From assembly GCA_951804985.1 (NCBI GenBank), contig OX638133.1, positions 24,520,963-24,584,962 of the forward strand: 64,000 nt of DNA. Reading direction: 5' to 3'. The translations under genes and the position numbers were made by a program. Source of the stretch: Dryomyza anilis (lineage: Eukaryota; Arthropoda; Insecta; Diptera; Dryomyzidae). Positions 1-11,065 of this stretch are shown here, piece after piece. Position 1 is the stretch's first letter; each line of letters opens with the position of its first letter. The notes below the pieces were generated by a model. That model saw only the letters and a program-made list of their open reading frames with translations, searched no databases and was not told the origin of the DNA.

Positions 1-220
1 ATAATTCAAAATAATATGGTCATTCGTCTTTGATGTTTGTCTGTCTGTGTATATGTTTGTTGAAATCACAATGACAGATAAACTAGAAGAGCTAGATCAA
101 CGCAACTTCAAATTTAGATTACGTGTATACCTGTGCTGTCTGTCATTTAAAATGGGCAAGATCGGTATATTAAGAGCTGTGACCGGACCACATATATTCA
201 AATACCTCATTTAAAACTAA
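1..220 (+). mobile_element. DINE-1/mini-me-like fragment (5'-truncated by window)
   Basis: This piece carries the (GTCT)n run, then the 'gaaatcacaatgacagata' and 'actagaagagctaga' blocks. The same blocks follow the (GTCY)n tract in the longer copies at 14056 and 51925. Only the middle of the element is present. The assignment rests on those internal matches and on the known (GTCY)n architecture of dipteran mini-me/DINE-1 elements. Confidence 0.6.
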
Positions 221-227
221 CACATCC

Positions 228-405
228 ATAATAATAATAGTTTGGCGCTAAAGTCCTATAAGAACTTAGACCATTTAGAGCCGAGAGGTAGCGCGGCTTA
301 GTAAAATGTTTTCTATGCAAAGATGTTCTTAGCCCCAGTCCAGACTTGAAGATGGGACCTTTCGGCTCGCAGTCCAACGCACTAACATCTGAGCTACCAA
401 CGCTA
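228..405 (-). mobile_element. tRNA-derived SINE, copy 1
   Basis: Read on the minus strand, it begins with a tRNA-like head (A-box-like 'GGTAGCTCAGATGTTAG'; a degenerate B-box-like 'CTTCAAGTCTGG'). The tRNA-unrelated body follows with 'CCGCGCTACCTCTCGGC', and the 3' end is 'GCGCCAAACT' plus a short ATT-repeat tail. The body lacks a central block present in the copies at 8893 and 41612, so it is internally deleted. The three copies support each other. The parent tRNA isotype cannot be assigned because the anticodon stem does not fold cleanly. Confidence 0.8.
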
Positions 406-900
406 CAACATTCACGGCTGAATTTTACTTTATATCGGCCAAAGAGAACTTATTTTGAAACTTTATGATCAAATATATAAAATTTATGTTATGCCTACGA
501 TCCGATTATAACTTTTATAATTCTTAATAAAAAATGTACCATGTCCCAGTATGCCATTCGTATCGATATCGTTACGAGATCATTGCGAGTAGATGGAGAA
601 ATCACACGATATCGGATCTGTTCTTGTAATAATATCGAGCGTCAAATTGGACCAACATAGTAGGTGGATATCGGAACGTTCTGTCGGAGTTTTCTTGATA
701 CAAGAAATTTTTCGAAATCGGAACGATATGGAAGAAAAAATGATCAAAGTTCGAGATTACTGCGAAAAATATTGCGATATCGATTTGATAAATGTTTAAA
801 TATTGTATCTTGTCAAAGAATTTGAATGTACGAAATGTTTTAAAAATTAGAATCGAGAAAGCAACGAGATAGACCTTTTCTTTATCGAAGTTATTCGAGA
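406..900. repeat. AT-rich DNA with a dispersed repeat at 540-710
   Basis: Positions about 548-710 match 54545-54665. Shared blocks include 'aaatcacacgatatcgg' and 'ctgtcggagttttct'. The family is not recognised. A 68-residue open frame here (593-799) has no recognisable motif and is not treated as a gene. Confidence 0.45.
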
Positions 901-1830
901 AAGCTTCGAGGTATCGAAGGTCTCCGAGACATGGCAGACTGGGGTGATCTAACCATTTGTCAATAAAATGGTTAGGTATTATTTATAGTGTCAACCGATT
1001 ATGACAGTTTCATAAATCAAATTGTAAAATTTTAGTTTTAACTAAATGAATTTGGTTATTACAACTACATAATTTATTTTCCAGCCAAATACACATAATA
1101 TAAATTTTGATAAGCCAACCAACTTATTGCACAATCAACTTATTCGGTTCTATCAATTAGTCGGTTCATATGGTCAGAACTAAAAGAGTTGGAGGTAGGA
1201 CTACCACCAATGTTGAACAATTTGGAAAGTGTATAGGCTAATATATCAATATCCAATATAGCAGTTACGCCAATAAATTTGTAGACAATTAGATTTAACT
1301 GAATGAAGTTGGTTGCAACAACTAACTTTTGCGTGCTTCGAACCTTATGCCAAAATATGATTTTTCTGTGTATATAATTATAATTTTTAAACGACGTTTT
1401 TCACATTTTTGATGTAAATATGGTATTTATTTATTGATTTTAAATGCGTGAAGGATTCTTTGTGCGATTATTTATTTCTTACGATGGTTTTTTTTACTTT
1501 GGTATTGTAATTTTTTGAGGTATTTGAGGTGACTACAACCAATATATAACAGTTTTAGAACAATTCGGTTATGTGTTTGAATTGCATACCGAATACGATT
1601 TAATTGATTTAAATACAGTATGCCTTCCAATTATAACGCAAGCATGCAAGGTGGAATCATTAGTGAAATGTGAATGTATGAGGGAAAAGGTAAAATAAAA
1701 TATAAAATGTAAATTTAAAGTGAAATAAAATAATTAAAATTTAAAATATGTAGTAAAAATAAAAAAGAAATTAAAATAAAAATTTAAATAAACAAAACAT
1801 TTTTTTTTTAATGAATTTACCAATTTACCA
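901..1830. other. No gene seen
   Basis: AT-rich sequence with poly-A/T and short direct motifs. I see no coding region, RNA gene or clear element boundary. Confidence 0.5.
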
Positions 1831-2043
1831 TTGATATCCGACACAGCATATGATGTTAAAGATCAGATCAAAAGTTACCGGTCACAGAACACGACTTTGA
1901 AGACCAGTTCTGTGATTTCTAAAGGTCTGCGGGAGGTATTAATTGACCCCTCCCTAAGACAACGCCATGTTAAAGCTGCCAGTTGGTTTCAAATAAAAGA
2001 GCCAAAATGGGATCGGTTAATTATCTCTGAGAAACGTGCCTAG
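1831..2043 (+). other. Unrecognised 70-residue open frame
   Basis: This open frame is less AT-biased than its surroundings and codes for a mixed, basic, non-repetitive peptide ending in a stop at 2041-2043. It could be a terminal exon or a transposon fragment, since an acceptor-like 'cgacacag' lies near 1846. I recognise no family and there is no supporting neighbour. It lies just beyond the 3' end of the prophenoloxidase pseudogene on the opposite strand and shows no relation to it. Confidence 0.15.
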
Positions 2044-2207
2044 TCTAGGACCAATCGTAAAAATTTATATTGTGCCTCCAGGTTGATAGAATCATTATTT
2101 TTCTGTGTGTACATTCATTTAGTAGTACTTTTTTTTGAAAGAATTATATAGTGTTAGATTGCAATTAGAAATATATTTATCACAAACACATTGGAGTAGT
2201 TCTTGTT

Positions 2208-3545
2208 TTAAACCACAATACTATCATTAAATACTATTACGAAATCATTCTTCATCATCATGATAAAATTAGAAATGAATTCATTCAAGTTGTTGCCCTG
2301 CAGACGTCTGTCGAAAGGATATTCCATAGTACGCCTATCCGGATACAGTTTATTCTTCAGGCCACAGAAGGACGAATCATCGACACAAACATCAGGACTG
2401 CTCAGAATGCAAACATATATTAATTTCAATCAAAATTAATGCGAATAAAATATGTATACAAACCTGTTGTTTGTTTGTTGCACAGCATCGCCGGTATAAT
2501 CCGAGATCATGTCAAATAACTCAAAGGTCATGCCCTCTGCTCGACCCTTGGGGCAGCAACAGATGCTGTGGCTAGCAACAACCGCAGAAACGGAAAGTGG
2601 CCAACTAATCAGCAGTCTTGGGTTAAACACTCTCGCCGATGCGACAGAATGAGGAATGGTAAAGCTCGACTGGTCAGAGCGACGGTTTATGGTGTTACTC
2701 GCAGGACGCACTAGAAGAGAAGACTTATTTCAATACAGACATTCAACAATGGTAACCTTTAATGCATTTACTGTTCACAGTGATTATGTCCATTTTAAAA
2801 GCCATCACCCGCTGTTCCTTCTAGGTCAGCGCGTTCGTCTGCCTTGGGCACTAGGAATATGCGACAATATTGATAACATTGAAATTTAAGTTGAGCGGTG
2901 AATACTTCAGGTGCTTGAACGTCGCGAAAACATTGAGACCGACAGCAAGCCCAATGGCAAGATCCACATCAGACCGTTGTCAATAGATCAACAATGTATT
3001 GGGACATGCAGTGCGTGATCTGATTTTGACCTCGATGTAATAAACTTAAATGCCATTGAAATCCAACTGCGACACATTGTAAGCCGGCATATGTGCCTTG
3101 TGCTTGTTGAAGATACTATCGATGAAAGTGTCCCATTTGTAAAATATCGGATCACGCAACGCCGTAGTTACATCACCTATTACACCGAACTCCTCTAGTT
3201 ATCGAATGTCCGGATCGTGAGCATACGAGATCAGATTGTGACCCATATTCTGCATATTGCCATTGAACTGACGATTGATCGAGAGCGAAGATGACTCGAT
3301 CATGCTACCGAGTAGATCAATTTTCCAATTAATAGAATTCCCCACCAACGTATTGAATTGAAACTCACATCCTTAAGTAGCTTTGATCGATGACTATCAC
3401 TATGATCGATATCAATGTTATTCGACTCTCGCAGGACATCACGTAGCGCTTGATTGGTTATGAGTCCCGGATATATGCGGGGTTATTTACGCTGCTCAGT
3501 ATCTTTGGGAAGTAAACCTCCGCGATGGAAAATTTCATCTAGGGC
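2208..3545 (-). pseudogene. Prophenoloxidase (hemocyanin superfamily) pseudogene, C-terminal part
   Basis: Prophenoloxidase is a type-3 copper oxidase that makes quinones for melanisation. Reading down the minus strand: a 'EVYFPKILSSVNN' block, a frameshift into 'LRDVLRESNN', then 'GNMQNMGHNLISYAHDPDIR' (about 3270-3200), a stop, 'LEEFGVIGDVTTALRDPIFY', 'MPAYNVSQLDF', another stop, 'VFATFKHLKYSPLKF', 'CRIFLVPKADERADLEG', a lesion, 'RRSDQSSFTIP', frameshifts through 'FCGCC*PQHLLLP' (the family has CGCGWP), 'PKGRAEGMTFELFDMISDY', a GT-AG intron at 2398-2463, and 'FCGLKNKLYPDRRTM..YPFDR' to a stop at 2208. Two of the three CuB histidines are replaced: His to Gln in the NMQNMGH block and His to Asp in FYKWD. 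The N-terminal and CuA region is missing. The retained 66-bp intron argues for a DNA-level duplication rather than a retrocopy. Multiple stops and frameshifts make it non-functional. Boundaries are approximate at the upstream end. Confidence 0.88.
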
Positions 3546-3617
3546 CCCTTTAAAAAGGGTATAAAACCTAAAACGTTTATATCGGTTTTGGATATCGATT
3601 TCGAATATGGTTTCAAA

Positions 3618-5161
3618 TCTATATATATAAAACTGTTGATCCGTCTGTCTGTCAGTCAGTCTGTCTGTATTTCTGTCTGTCTATCTGTTTGTTCCAGCAT
3701 CCGATTTGACTGAAATTTTGCAGCAGAATATTATTGAGTCCGGAAGATAACATAGGCTATATGTAGGCGGGATTGGACAGCAAAAACACAAACGCAAACG
3801 CAAAAAAAACCGATTTGACTGAAATTTTACACCAAGATACTATGAAGCCCGGATGGTGATATAAACTATATGGGGGCGGGATTGGACAAAGTGGTGTGGC
3901 ACTTCCCATACAACGTAAACTTTAAAACGACATAACTCGGCACTTACACCAGCTAAGAAGATAAAACAATAAACTCAAATACAAAAAAAAATTTCAAAAG
4001 CAAATAAACACAAAAATAAAAACAAAAATAAACACAAACACGAAAAGCAAAAACACAAAAGCAAAAAAAAAACAAAACAAAACAGAAAAAGCAAAAACAG
4101 AGGATTAAAATAAACACACAAAAAAAAACAGAAACACACAAAATCAAAATTAAAAACAAATCAAAACAAAAAAAAAACAGAATCAAAAACACAAACGCAA
4201 ACAACAACACAAAAAACCGATTTGACTGAAATTTTGCACCACGTTACTATGGAGTCCAGAGGATGACATAGGCTATATGTGGGCGGAATAGGACAAAGGG
4301 TTTGTGGCACCTCCCATTCAACCTAAACTTTCAAAACGACATAACTCGGCAATAACACAAGCTAAGAAGATGAACTCTAATACAAAAAAAAAAAAAAACA
4401 AAAGCAAAAAATAAACACCAACACAAGAAACTAAAACACAAGTACAAAAGCACAAAAACAAAAAAAGCAAAAACACAGGATTGAAATAAATCACACAAAT
4501 GCGAAAAAAAAAACACAAAAACAAAAGAAAATCAAAAACACAAAATCAAAATTAAAAACAAATCAAAAGCAAAAACACTAGACCAAATCAAAAAAAAAAT
4601 CAAAACAAAAGCAAAGGAACAGCAAAAAACATAAGCAAAAACACTAGAACAAAAAAAAACACACACACCATAAACAAAAGACAAAATACAAAAACAAAAT
4701 CAAAAAAGAAAAAAACGAATGCAAAAACACAAAATAAAAAATAGAAAAACACGATAACTCAAAAATAAAACCAAAGCCCAAAAATACAAAAGCAAAAACA
4801 CGAAAACAAAATCAATAATGAAAAAAGAAAAATACAAAAGCAACAAAAAAAATGTCAAAACAAAAGATAAAACAAAAACACTAAATCTCAAAAAAAAAAA
4901 ATCAAAAGCAAAAACAGAAACAGAAACAAACAAATAAAAAAAATAAAAAACAGAAAAATCAATACCAAAAAAATAGCATAAACAAAAAAAACTGGAAAAA
5001 CACAAAAGGCTAAAACATACATAAAAATATGAGCAAAAAACGAAACAAACACAAACAAAATGAACAGCCATCTTAAAAAATGGGTTAAAAAAAAATGGGT
5101 TAAAAAAAACAAAAAAAAAACTTAAAAACTCCCGTTGCGCAGCCCGGGTACGAAATACTAG
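3618..5161 (+). mobile_element. Non-autonomous Helitron-like element, copy A1
   Basis: It starts with TC in 'TCTATATATATAAAACTG', followed by a (GTCT)n tract. Three degenerate tandem units begin 'CCGATTTGACTGAAATTTT' (3700, 3810, 4217). A long A-rich tract of AAAACAC/AAAGC-like motifs follows. It ends with 'CGAAATACTAG' directly before a T. A 5' TC, a 3' CTAG and insertion between A and T fit the Helitron rules. The same family occurs at 15409-16319 and 25045-27613. There is no Rep/helicase. The Phe-rich minus-strand open frames across the A-rich tract are artefacts. Confidence 0.68.
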
Positions 5162-5209
5162 TCCTGTATATAATAAAATATATTTTTTTATTAAGTGCGT
5201 CCAATTAAA

Positions 5210-5700
5210 CGACACTACAAGAAGGTGTTTAAAATATGCGTTGATGTCCGTTCAAGAAAAAAAATTGCATTCACTCAAGAATAATTTTTTTGTTGTTGTT
5301 TTTATTTCTGTTGTGTTTGTGCAAAAACAGCTGTTTTTTGTGTGCGCCAAACAAAAATTTGGCTAAAACACGTGCGTTGGCATTCAATGCGCATGATGCA
5401 CTGGAAGTCACTTCCAGCACGAATTCAATTCGCCGTGACTGTAGACGGCGGTAAATAAAATGAAAGCGTCGTTCGTCGTTTGAACATCGAAAGACGCCGC
5501 AACACAGAACAGTGCGTGAATTACACTCGTTGTGTACGGAGTAAAACCAAAAAATGGGAAATATTCTGGATACGCGTTGGAGTTCACTACACGAAAACGC
5601 TTAATAGTTTTATAAACTTCAGTGCAATAATAAATTGAATTAAACAAAAAAAAAACGGAAATAAATTAAATTTAAAGTGAAGTAAATTGAACAAAAATTT
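5210..5700. other. Less AT-rich segment, possible 5' exon or promoter
   Basis: This segment contains 'CTGGAAGTCACTTCCAG' (about 5400), a perfect 8-bp inverted repeat with a one-base spacer, and CG-rich stretches near 5430-5520. It lies between a Helitron-like element and AT-rich DNA. On the plus strand an ATG at about 5553 opens only a short frame. It could be a noncoding first exon or regulatory DNA. No splice partner was found, so this is speculative. Confidence 0.15.
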
Positions 5701-6686
5701 AAATTTATGAAACAAAAATATTTAACATACACTTTAAATATTAAAAACAAATATTAGAACTCTATAAAAGTTAAATTAAATTAAAATTAAATTAAATGTG
5801 TTTAAGTGTTCCAAAAAAAAAAACCTTTTAAATGTGAAATTACATAATAGTTATCTAAAAAAAAAAAAAATCAATTAAAATATATTTCCATCAAAATAAC
5901 TTTGAAAAATTGTTTTACAATACTGCGGAATCTACATGGGCAGTGAGTGCTATTCATGCTAATTGTTTGCAATCGATTCAAAATAAACTTTTCACCATAG
6001 GTAAACAAACAAATATCTACTTTTTGCTCTTTTCTAAAAAGTTTGAAATGTGTCTGCCAATTTTATATTTATTTATTTTAAATAGCAAACGAAAGCACAA
6101 CGCAACAATAAATACTTCAGGTGTATTTCAAGGTTGGTGTAATTGAAAAAAATTCTCTTCGGTATTTTCTTTGCAAATATAAGGAAAATATAAAATACCA
6201 TGTGGCACATTTGTTTAAAATGAAATTTTCGCCGGCAAATTTTTGAAATTTTTTCTTAAAATATTTTACACTGAAGTAATAACGTCGCATATTCAGAGAA
6301 TTTCTAAAGGATAATAAGGACATTAAAATTACCTAATGAAAATGTGTTGGTTAATAGCAAGAATTAAAAACGGGTTTGTTTCAGTTTAAGTTTTCTCTTT
6401 TGGGTCTGTTTCGAGTTTTTATAAATGTACTTTTTGTCCATAATTTCAATATTTTGAACCAAATTAATTTACTCAAACCCGAACTTAAAACCAATAAATT
6501 TAAATAAAAATATAATTTTAATAATAAAATAAAAATAATTAAACACAAAATAAATGTAAATAGTGCTCGGAAACAATTCAAAAATAAAATTGGTCAATGT
6601 CTATCTTGACCAAATTACATTGAAATCGAAGAGAATGAGTTCCAACCCATGGGATATTTGATGTGGAATGGTCCCTAAAATATTTT
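5701..6686. other. No gene seen
   Basis: Very AT-rich. The 78-residue frame at 5910-6146 has no recognisable domain. Confidence 0.5.
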
Positions 6687-7515
6687 TATACCCTACACCT
6701 ATGAGGTACAGGGTATATTAACTTTGTGCATATATTGTAACGCCCCTTAGGAGGCGTGTCCGGTATGGAAAAGTATATATATTCTTGATCAGCATCACTA
6801 GCCGAGTCCGTTTAGCCATGTCCGTCTGTCTGTCCGTCTTGCTGTCTTGCTGTCTTGCTGTCTTGCTGTCCGAATACAGAATAACTTGAGAAATACTAAT
6901 CAGAATGCGATGAAATTTCGTCACAATATATTTTAGACAAAAGTAGGAACTGAGTTTGAAAATGAGCCAAATCGGTCAACGGACACGCCCACCTCCCATA
7001 CAAGTCACTTTTATATAACTCTTTCGGAACTAATAACTCGAAAAGTATTCAAGGTATAGTTATAAAGTTTAAAACGTATTGTTAGAATTCACCTAAAAAT
7101 TTGTGGTCCAAAAATGGGCGTGATCCGCCCACATTTTTTTTTCATTATTTCCAGGGTTTTCATAGTGGAAATTTGATCCGTTAATTATTAAAATCAAATC
7201 TATGAAATATTAGCCTTTCAAAATTTTAAGTATGGGCGTGGTCCGCCCAATTATGTTTTTCAAATTTTTTTTTTAGTTTTTATATTTTTAAATAAAATTT
7301 TTAATTTATGGGGATATAAGACGTAAATTTCTGATATATGAATAATATTATGAGGGTGGGGAGGTTCAGCATAAATAAAAACTTTAAAACTAAGGTATGC
7401 AATTAAATATCCCACATTAATATCCCCACCAAAGGTGTAGGGTATTCCATAATCGGGCCCGACCGACTATAAAAATCCGCCCCGTGTGACCGAACTTTCC
7501 CAACTCGTTTTTTCT
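6687..7515 (+). mobile_element. DINE-1/mini-me-like element, full-length copy
   Basis: It opens with 'TATACCCTACACCTATGAGG', then 'TTGTAACGCCCCTTAGGAGG' and 'TATATATTCTTGATCAGCAT', then the (GTCY)n tract (about 6820-6870). The inner part has 'GGGCGTGATCCGCCCA'-type blocks. The right end is 'GGTGTAGGGTATTC', 'CCGACCGACTATAA' and 'AACTTTCCCAACTCG'. It has no coding capacity. The same structure recurs at 10014, 12019, 14056, 18843, 21835, 51925 and 59345. Confidence 0.8.
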
Positions 7516-7908
7516 ATATTTATAAAATCCGTTTCCTTTTTTCTTTTAGAGTGTGAACTATGTTTTTCTATTTCAAAGTAAAAACCACTAAGGTAGATTA
7601 GGTCACATGAGAAATTTTAAAATAGGGAACTTGTGTTAGCTAGTGTGCTGAAGTTAGTAAAAATTATGAAAGTAGTAGTCGATCGGTACACATATGGGTA
7701 TTTCCAGAAAAACGTCAAGCACAACCGAAAAATTCGAAATGCTCAAATCTTTGAAATAACGATGGATTTGGTATCTTGAATATGTGAATCTAAATATCTG
7801 AAAAGAAAATTAACGATAACGTATAAAAAAAATACTCATAAAGTTACGTTACACGGTTAAAAATATTGAGTTATTTTTTAAACTTTTTTGGATTGTATAT
7901 ATGAGGCG

Positions 7909-8135
7909 CTCAGCGCCAAAACGGCCTAACCCATAAAATTTTCGAACTTCAGAAAACAGAAAAATATAAATGATCATATTTTAAAACGCTTTAGTTCGAT
8001 GTATTTTAGATAAATTAGATGTTGGGGCATATTTTTATACTAATAATAGTAACAAGAACACTGATATATAAAAAAGAAACATTAAAATACATACTAAAAA
8101 AAAAAGTTAATGTGGGTTAGGCCACTTTGGCATTC
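7909..8135. mobile_element. Small TIR element (degenerate)
   Basis: 'CCAAAACGGCCTAACCCA' near the left edge is mirrored by 'TGGGTTAGGCCACTTTGG' at 8112-8129. The left edge also carries 'GGCGCTCAGCGCC', a 6-bp-arm hairpin. The length and AT-rich interior suit a MITE. No target duplication is clear. Confidence 0.4.
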
Positions 8136-8892
8136 ATTAAAATTTTAAAAATTTGTTTCAAACTGCTTGTTAGGCCAATTATGTCTGGAAATGTAATAAT
8201 TTTGTATTATCTTATAATTTTATATATCGTAGATAATCATTCATCCAGCAACATCTTTGCTTGAGAATTTGTTTTCAATCAATTATTAAATGAATGGTTT
8301 ATATGTGGTGTATTATTTTTTAATTCTTGTAGATCTTAATATTTAATTTCATCAGTATGTCTTCCGTACAGGGAATCCAAACCAATTGGGATGAATTTCT
8401 TTTTGAAATGTCCAATTCTTTGAACAAGTCCTCTTCCTTATTGGAATACTTGAATTTTATTATATATCGATTTTCGCTTTCAAATCGAAGCCATTGAATA
8501 TTTATCCATTCTATTTCTATTTTTGTATTCTTCCAATGATGCAATTTTTTAAATCATTAATAAACATAGTTTTTTAAATAATGGATAATGCAAGATCCTA
8601 TTTCTTGTGGTTCTCTTGAAGCCATCGTGAATACAGTCCATAATTGTCTTTTGTAATAGGCTATTCCTGTAGATAAGACCGGAGTTGACGAAGTATTCAA
8701 TAGATCAAAAGTAAAAGCAGCATTCCAGATCTAGCAGATTTCGCCAAATACTTATGTACATTTCTTAGCCGATTTGTATTCTAATTTTGATTTATGTGAG
8801 TCACATTTTATTCTCATGTAAGCATATTATGGGCTGCTTAAGAAATTGACAGAACATCAGCAAACTGTTCGTTGAATTTTGATATGTACTAT

Positions 8893-9130
8893 GCAGATCG
8901 GTAGCTCAGAGGTTAGTGCGCTGAACTGCGTGCCGAAAGGTCCCGTAACACAGGTTCAAATCTGTGCTGGGACTACTAAATCTTTTCTTAGAAAAAAAAT
9001 GTTCTATACCGCGCTACCTCTCGGTAGACAATCGCAAACCTCCGAGAGTAAACACTTTCATGAAAAGCTATCTTCTCGCCGGATTTGATAATACAGTACA
9101 AATATAACAATCAGCACAGCTCAATTGGTG
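8893..9130 (+). mobile_element. tRNA-derived SINE, copy 2
   Basis: The head is A-box 'GGTAGCTCAGAGGTTAG' with B-box 'GGTTCAAATCT'. The body has 'TACCGCGCTACCTCTCGG' and 'ACCTCCGAGAGTAAA', matching the copy at 41612. The 3' tail is degraded. A 69-residue open frame across it is not a gene. Confidence 0.8.
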
Positions 9131-9689
9131 AGAAATATAAGCATTGAATTTAAAAATTGTCACGTACGTTAACAAAAAGATAAGTTTATTATCATTTTAA
9201 ACTAACAACCTTTTTTGAAGTGTTGAATCCTCTGTTTCTAAAGAAGAATATCCTCGGTATTTTTAAAAATGTAAATATCAATTTCCTAGGAATTCAAAAA
9301 ATTTTTGACAGCTAATTGAAACCTGTCACGTCCGAAACTGTGAGTACCAAAAGTCAAAATAAATATCAAAACATTATTTTTCACAAAAAGAAAAAAAAAT
9401 CTGAAGAAACAAAAGAAAATTCGAATCGTACATCACTTTTTATTTCGTAATAATGATTATTAATATTGTCAGATATAAAACTTTTTTTTAGCAAAAAATC
9501 GTAGTGCAAATTTTCATACAGCACGGCAAAAAATGTTGGAATATTTTTTAAACTCTTCTTTGGATTACAGATGATTTCAATACTTTTATGTCTAATTTTT
9601 AAATTTTCAATAGTTTACACTCAATTTTAAACTTTCTGAGATTGAAATTTAATATATTTTTTTAATTTAACATGGAAATGTTATGTTTT

Positions 9690-9870
9690 TAGTATATAAA
9701 ATAATCCCAGTGGTTTAAACATTTAAATTTAATCAAACTTTATTAAATTTTAAACTCAAATAGTTTATTTTTCAGTTTATTTAATATGATTAAACCATAA
9801 ACGTTTAAAATTTAAACTCAAATAATCTATTCTCAGTTTATTTAATGATTTTAATCCATAGAAGGTTAAA
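9690..9870. repeat. Two-copy tandem repeat, about 63 bp
   Basis: 'TTTAAACTCAAATAGTTTAT' and the following 'CAGTTTATTTAAT' occur at about 9747 and again at about 9810. Confidence 0.5.
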
Positions 9871-9889
9871 TTGTAAACCATACTTACCA

Positions 9890-9940
9890 AATTTAGTTTA
9901 GAATCGCAGGTTCAAATATCGGCCAGGGCAATTTTTATTG
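9890..9940 (+). repeat. tRNA-like B-box fragment
   Basis: 'CGCAGGTTCAAATATCGG' resembles a Pol III B box. An inverted relative, 'GATTCGAATCTCGGCC' on the minus strand, lies at about 11097-11117 on the far side of the DINE-1 element. These could be remnants of a second SINE family. Confidence 0.3.
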
Positions 9941-10013
9941 TTTCTAAATATTTTTTTATTCCTTCTTATTATTTTTTGTTATTATTACTTAAGAATTATA
10001 AAAAAAAAATTAA

Positions 10014-11065
10014 AACGAGTTGGGAAAGTTAGGTCACATGGGTAAGTTCGGTCACATGGGACGGACTTTTAAAATCGGTCGGGCCCGACTATGGAATTTA
10101 ATTGTATACCTTAATTTTAAAGTTCTTAATTATGCCGAACCGCCCCTCCCTCAGAATATTATTCACATATCAAAAATTTACGTCTTATATCCCCATAATT
10201 TAAAAAAAATTATATAAAAGTATAAAAAAACTAATAAACAAATTTAGAAAAATAAAAATTGGCGGACCACGCATTTATTTACAATTTTGTAAGACTTAAG
10301 ACTTAATAATGCAAAAAAATGTGGGCGGATCACGCCCATTTTTGAACCACATATTTTTAGGTGAATTATAACAATACGTTTTAAAATTTATAAGTATATC
10401 TTGAATAGTTTTCGAGGTATTATTTCCTAAAGAGTTATATACAAATGACTTGTATGGGAGGTGGGCGTGTCCGTTGACCGATTTGGTTCATTTTCAAACT
10501 CATTTCCTAATTTTGGCTAAAAAATATTGTGACAAAATTTCAACGCATTCTGACAAGTATTTCTCAAGTTTCCTTGTATACGGACAGCAAGACAGACAGA
10601 CGGACATAGCTAAACGGACTCTGGTAGTGATGCACCCAGAAAAATATACTACATAAATAATAGTTTTTTACTATTAAAAATAGTCAATAAGATAAATTAT
10701 TATTTTAATCGGAAAATACCATTAAATACTAGAAAATACCATGACATTGCCATTGAGTTTATATGATAAGATTTATTTTTTGTATACTATTAAATCATTA
10801 ATTGTCCCATTGACCAATTTTAATGGGATTTGAGGGAATTTTTTTCTGGGTGTGCGTATTAATTTTTCATCGCTTTCTGACAAGTATTTCTGAAGTTGCC
10901 TTGTATACGGACAGCATGACAGACAGACGGAAATTGCTAAACGGACTCGGGTAGTGATGTTGATCAAGAATATATATACTTTTCCATACCGGCCACGCCT
11001 CCTAAGGGGCGTTACAATATATGCACAAACTTAATATACCCTGTACCTCATAGGTGTAGGGTATA
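10014..11065 (-). mobile_element. DINE-1/mini-me-like element with an insertion and an internal duplication
   Basis: On the minus strand it has the standard 'TATACCCTACACCTATGAGG' start (11065), the (GTCY)n tract and the 'AACTTTCCCAACTCG' end (10014). A TIR element sits at 10633-10852. About 100 bp of the DINE-1 body is present on both sides of it (10535-10632 and 10860-10960, both ending 'GTAGTGATG'), so the element is longer than its relatives. Confidence 0.8.
10633..10852. mobile_element. MITE family C, copy 1
   Basis: TIRs are CACCCAGAAAAA and its complement TTTTTCTGGGTG. Flanking dinucleotides are TG on both sides. Interior blocks 'TAGTTTTTTACTATTAAAAA' and 'GAAAATACCATTAAATACTA' are shared with 40067, 40427 and 50965. 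It is non-autonomous. Confidence 0.75.

Larger units (their letters stand above)
7690..9350 (+). repeat. 1.7 kb repeat W, forward copy
   Basis: Its outer blocks at 7690-7860 and 9155-9345 are the inverted equivalents of 18680-18836 and 17094-17265. Shared blocks include 'CTGTTTCTAAAG' and 'AGCTAATTGAAA'. The interiors differ: this copy carries a small TIR element and a SINE, while the other carries the 17269-18494 TIR element. The family identity is unknown. Confidence 0.6.

Noticed and set aside
3953..5215. Phe/Leu/Cys-rich minus-strand frames, apparently membrane proteins
   Set aside because: They read through the A-rich tract of a Helitron-like element. Hydrophobicity comes from T-rich codons, and overlapping frames look alike.
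8893..8975. A functional tRNA gene
   Set aside because: A and B boxes are present, but the acceptor and anticodon stems do not pair properly and the sequence is followed by a shared SINE body.
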